Notes under the pieces: model-generated | What the model saw: only the letters and a program-made list of their open reading frames with translations | Databases searched by the model: none | Told to the model about the DNA's origin: nothing | Shown here: positions 63,999 to 64,000 of the stretch, piece after piece | Layout of the letters: the number at the start of each line of letters is the position of its first letter | How positions within the stretch are numbered: the first letter of the stretch is position 1 | NCBI GenBank assembly: GCA_039917615.1 | Contig: JBDSJD010000017.1 | Span: forward strand, 1-64,000 | Reading direction: 5' to 3' | DNA from: ZC4RG30 sp039917615 | GTDB taxonomy: Bacteria > Pseudomonadota > Gammaproteobacteria > Steroidobacterales > Steroidobacteraceae | Length of the DNA: 64,000 bases | Program-made: the position numbers and the translations under genes

Positions 63999-64000
63999 CG

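Overview
The window is about 64 kb of a GC-rich gammaproteobacterial chromosome. The clearest sign is the run nnrD-tsaE-amiC-mutL-miaA-hfq-hflX-hflK-hflC-yjeT-purA with queG divergent, which is the gene order known from E. coli and its relatives. The pantothenate/folate/pcnB block next to it also fits. A large TonB receptor, Gly/Pro-rich exported proteins and a DUF1552/DUF1592/ankyrin gene set suggest a free-living polymer or aromatics degrader of the Steroidobacterales/Nevskiales type. That placement is inference, not demonstrated. Coding density is very high and no gene-free stretch exceeds about 260 bases.

Layout. 1-6.1 kb: 3' part of a G8/parallel-beta-helix exoprotein, a terminator, an exported BON protein and a TonB-dependent receptor. 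6.3-19.1 kb: large-subunit catalase, AsmA-like protein, HSL-type esterase with a small unknown partner, an FGE-fold protein, a membrane GGDEF-EAL protein facing a small PstS-like protein, a Crp/Fnr-like regulator, a soluble histidine kinase and a GIY-YIG protein. 19.3-26.8 kb: a DNA-repair block (Nei-type glycosylase, DUF72 protein, ATP-dependent ligase, Lhr helicase). 27-32.6 kb: PRC-barrel protein, bidirectional terminator, KDG-type sugar kinase, and a translationally coupled three-gene operon of exported SnoaL/NTF2-like proteins carrying one, two and three copies of the same module. 32.7-49.3 kb: housekeeping core (purA to pcnB).

49.4-54.8 kb: an accessory segment lying between two convergent tRNA-Glu genes (anticodons CTC and TTC). 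It holds a two-part XdhC, an in-frame shrunken remnant of a lipoprotein gene, an unusual TGGAT repeat array at the start of a class II Fic gene, the intact rhombotarget lipoprotein (GlyGly-CTERM) from which the remnant derives, an HTH regulator and a divergent SRAP (HMCES/YedK-type) protein. 54.8-61.3 kb: ankyrin-DUF1552-DUF1592 operon with a divergent Tat-exported metallo-beta-lactamase-fold protein that has lost several metal ligands, then tRNA-Ala. 61.5-64 kb: RHH antitoxin/PIN toxin pair with a palindromic operator, gltX, tRNA-Val(CAC) and the 3' tip of a further gene.

The strongest leads for something undescribed are the 1-2-3 SnoaL operon, the Fic/lipoprotein-remnant locus with its repeat array, and the ankyrin/DUF1552/DUF1592/degenerate-MBL group. 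Coordinates use the start codon I judged best, often downstream of the longest open frame.
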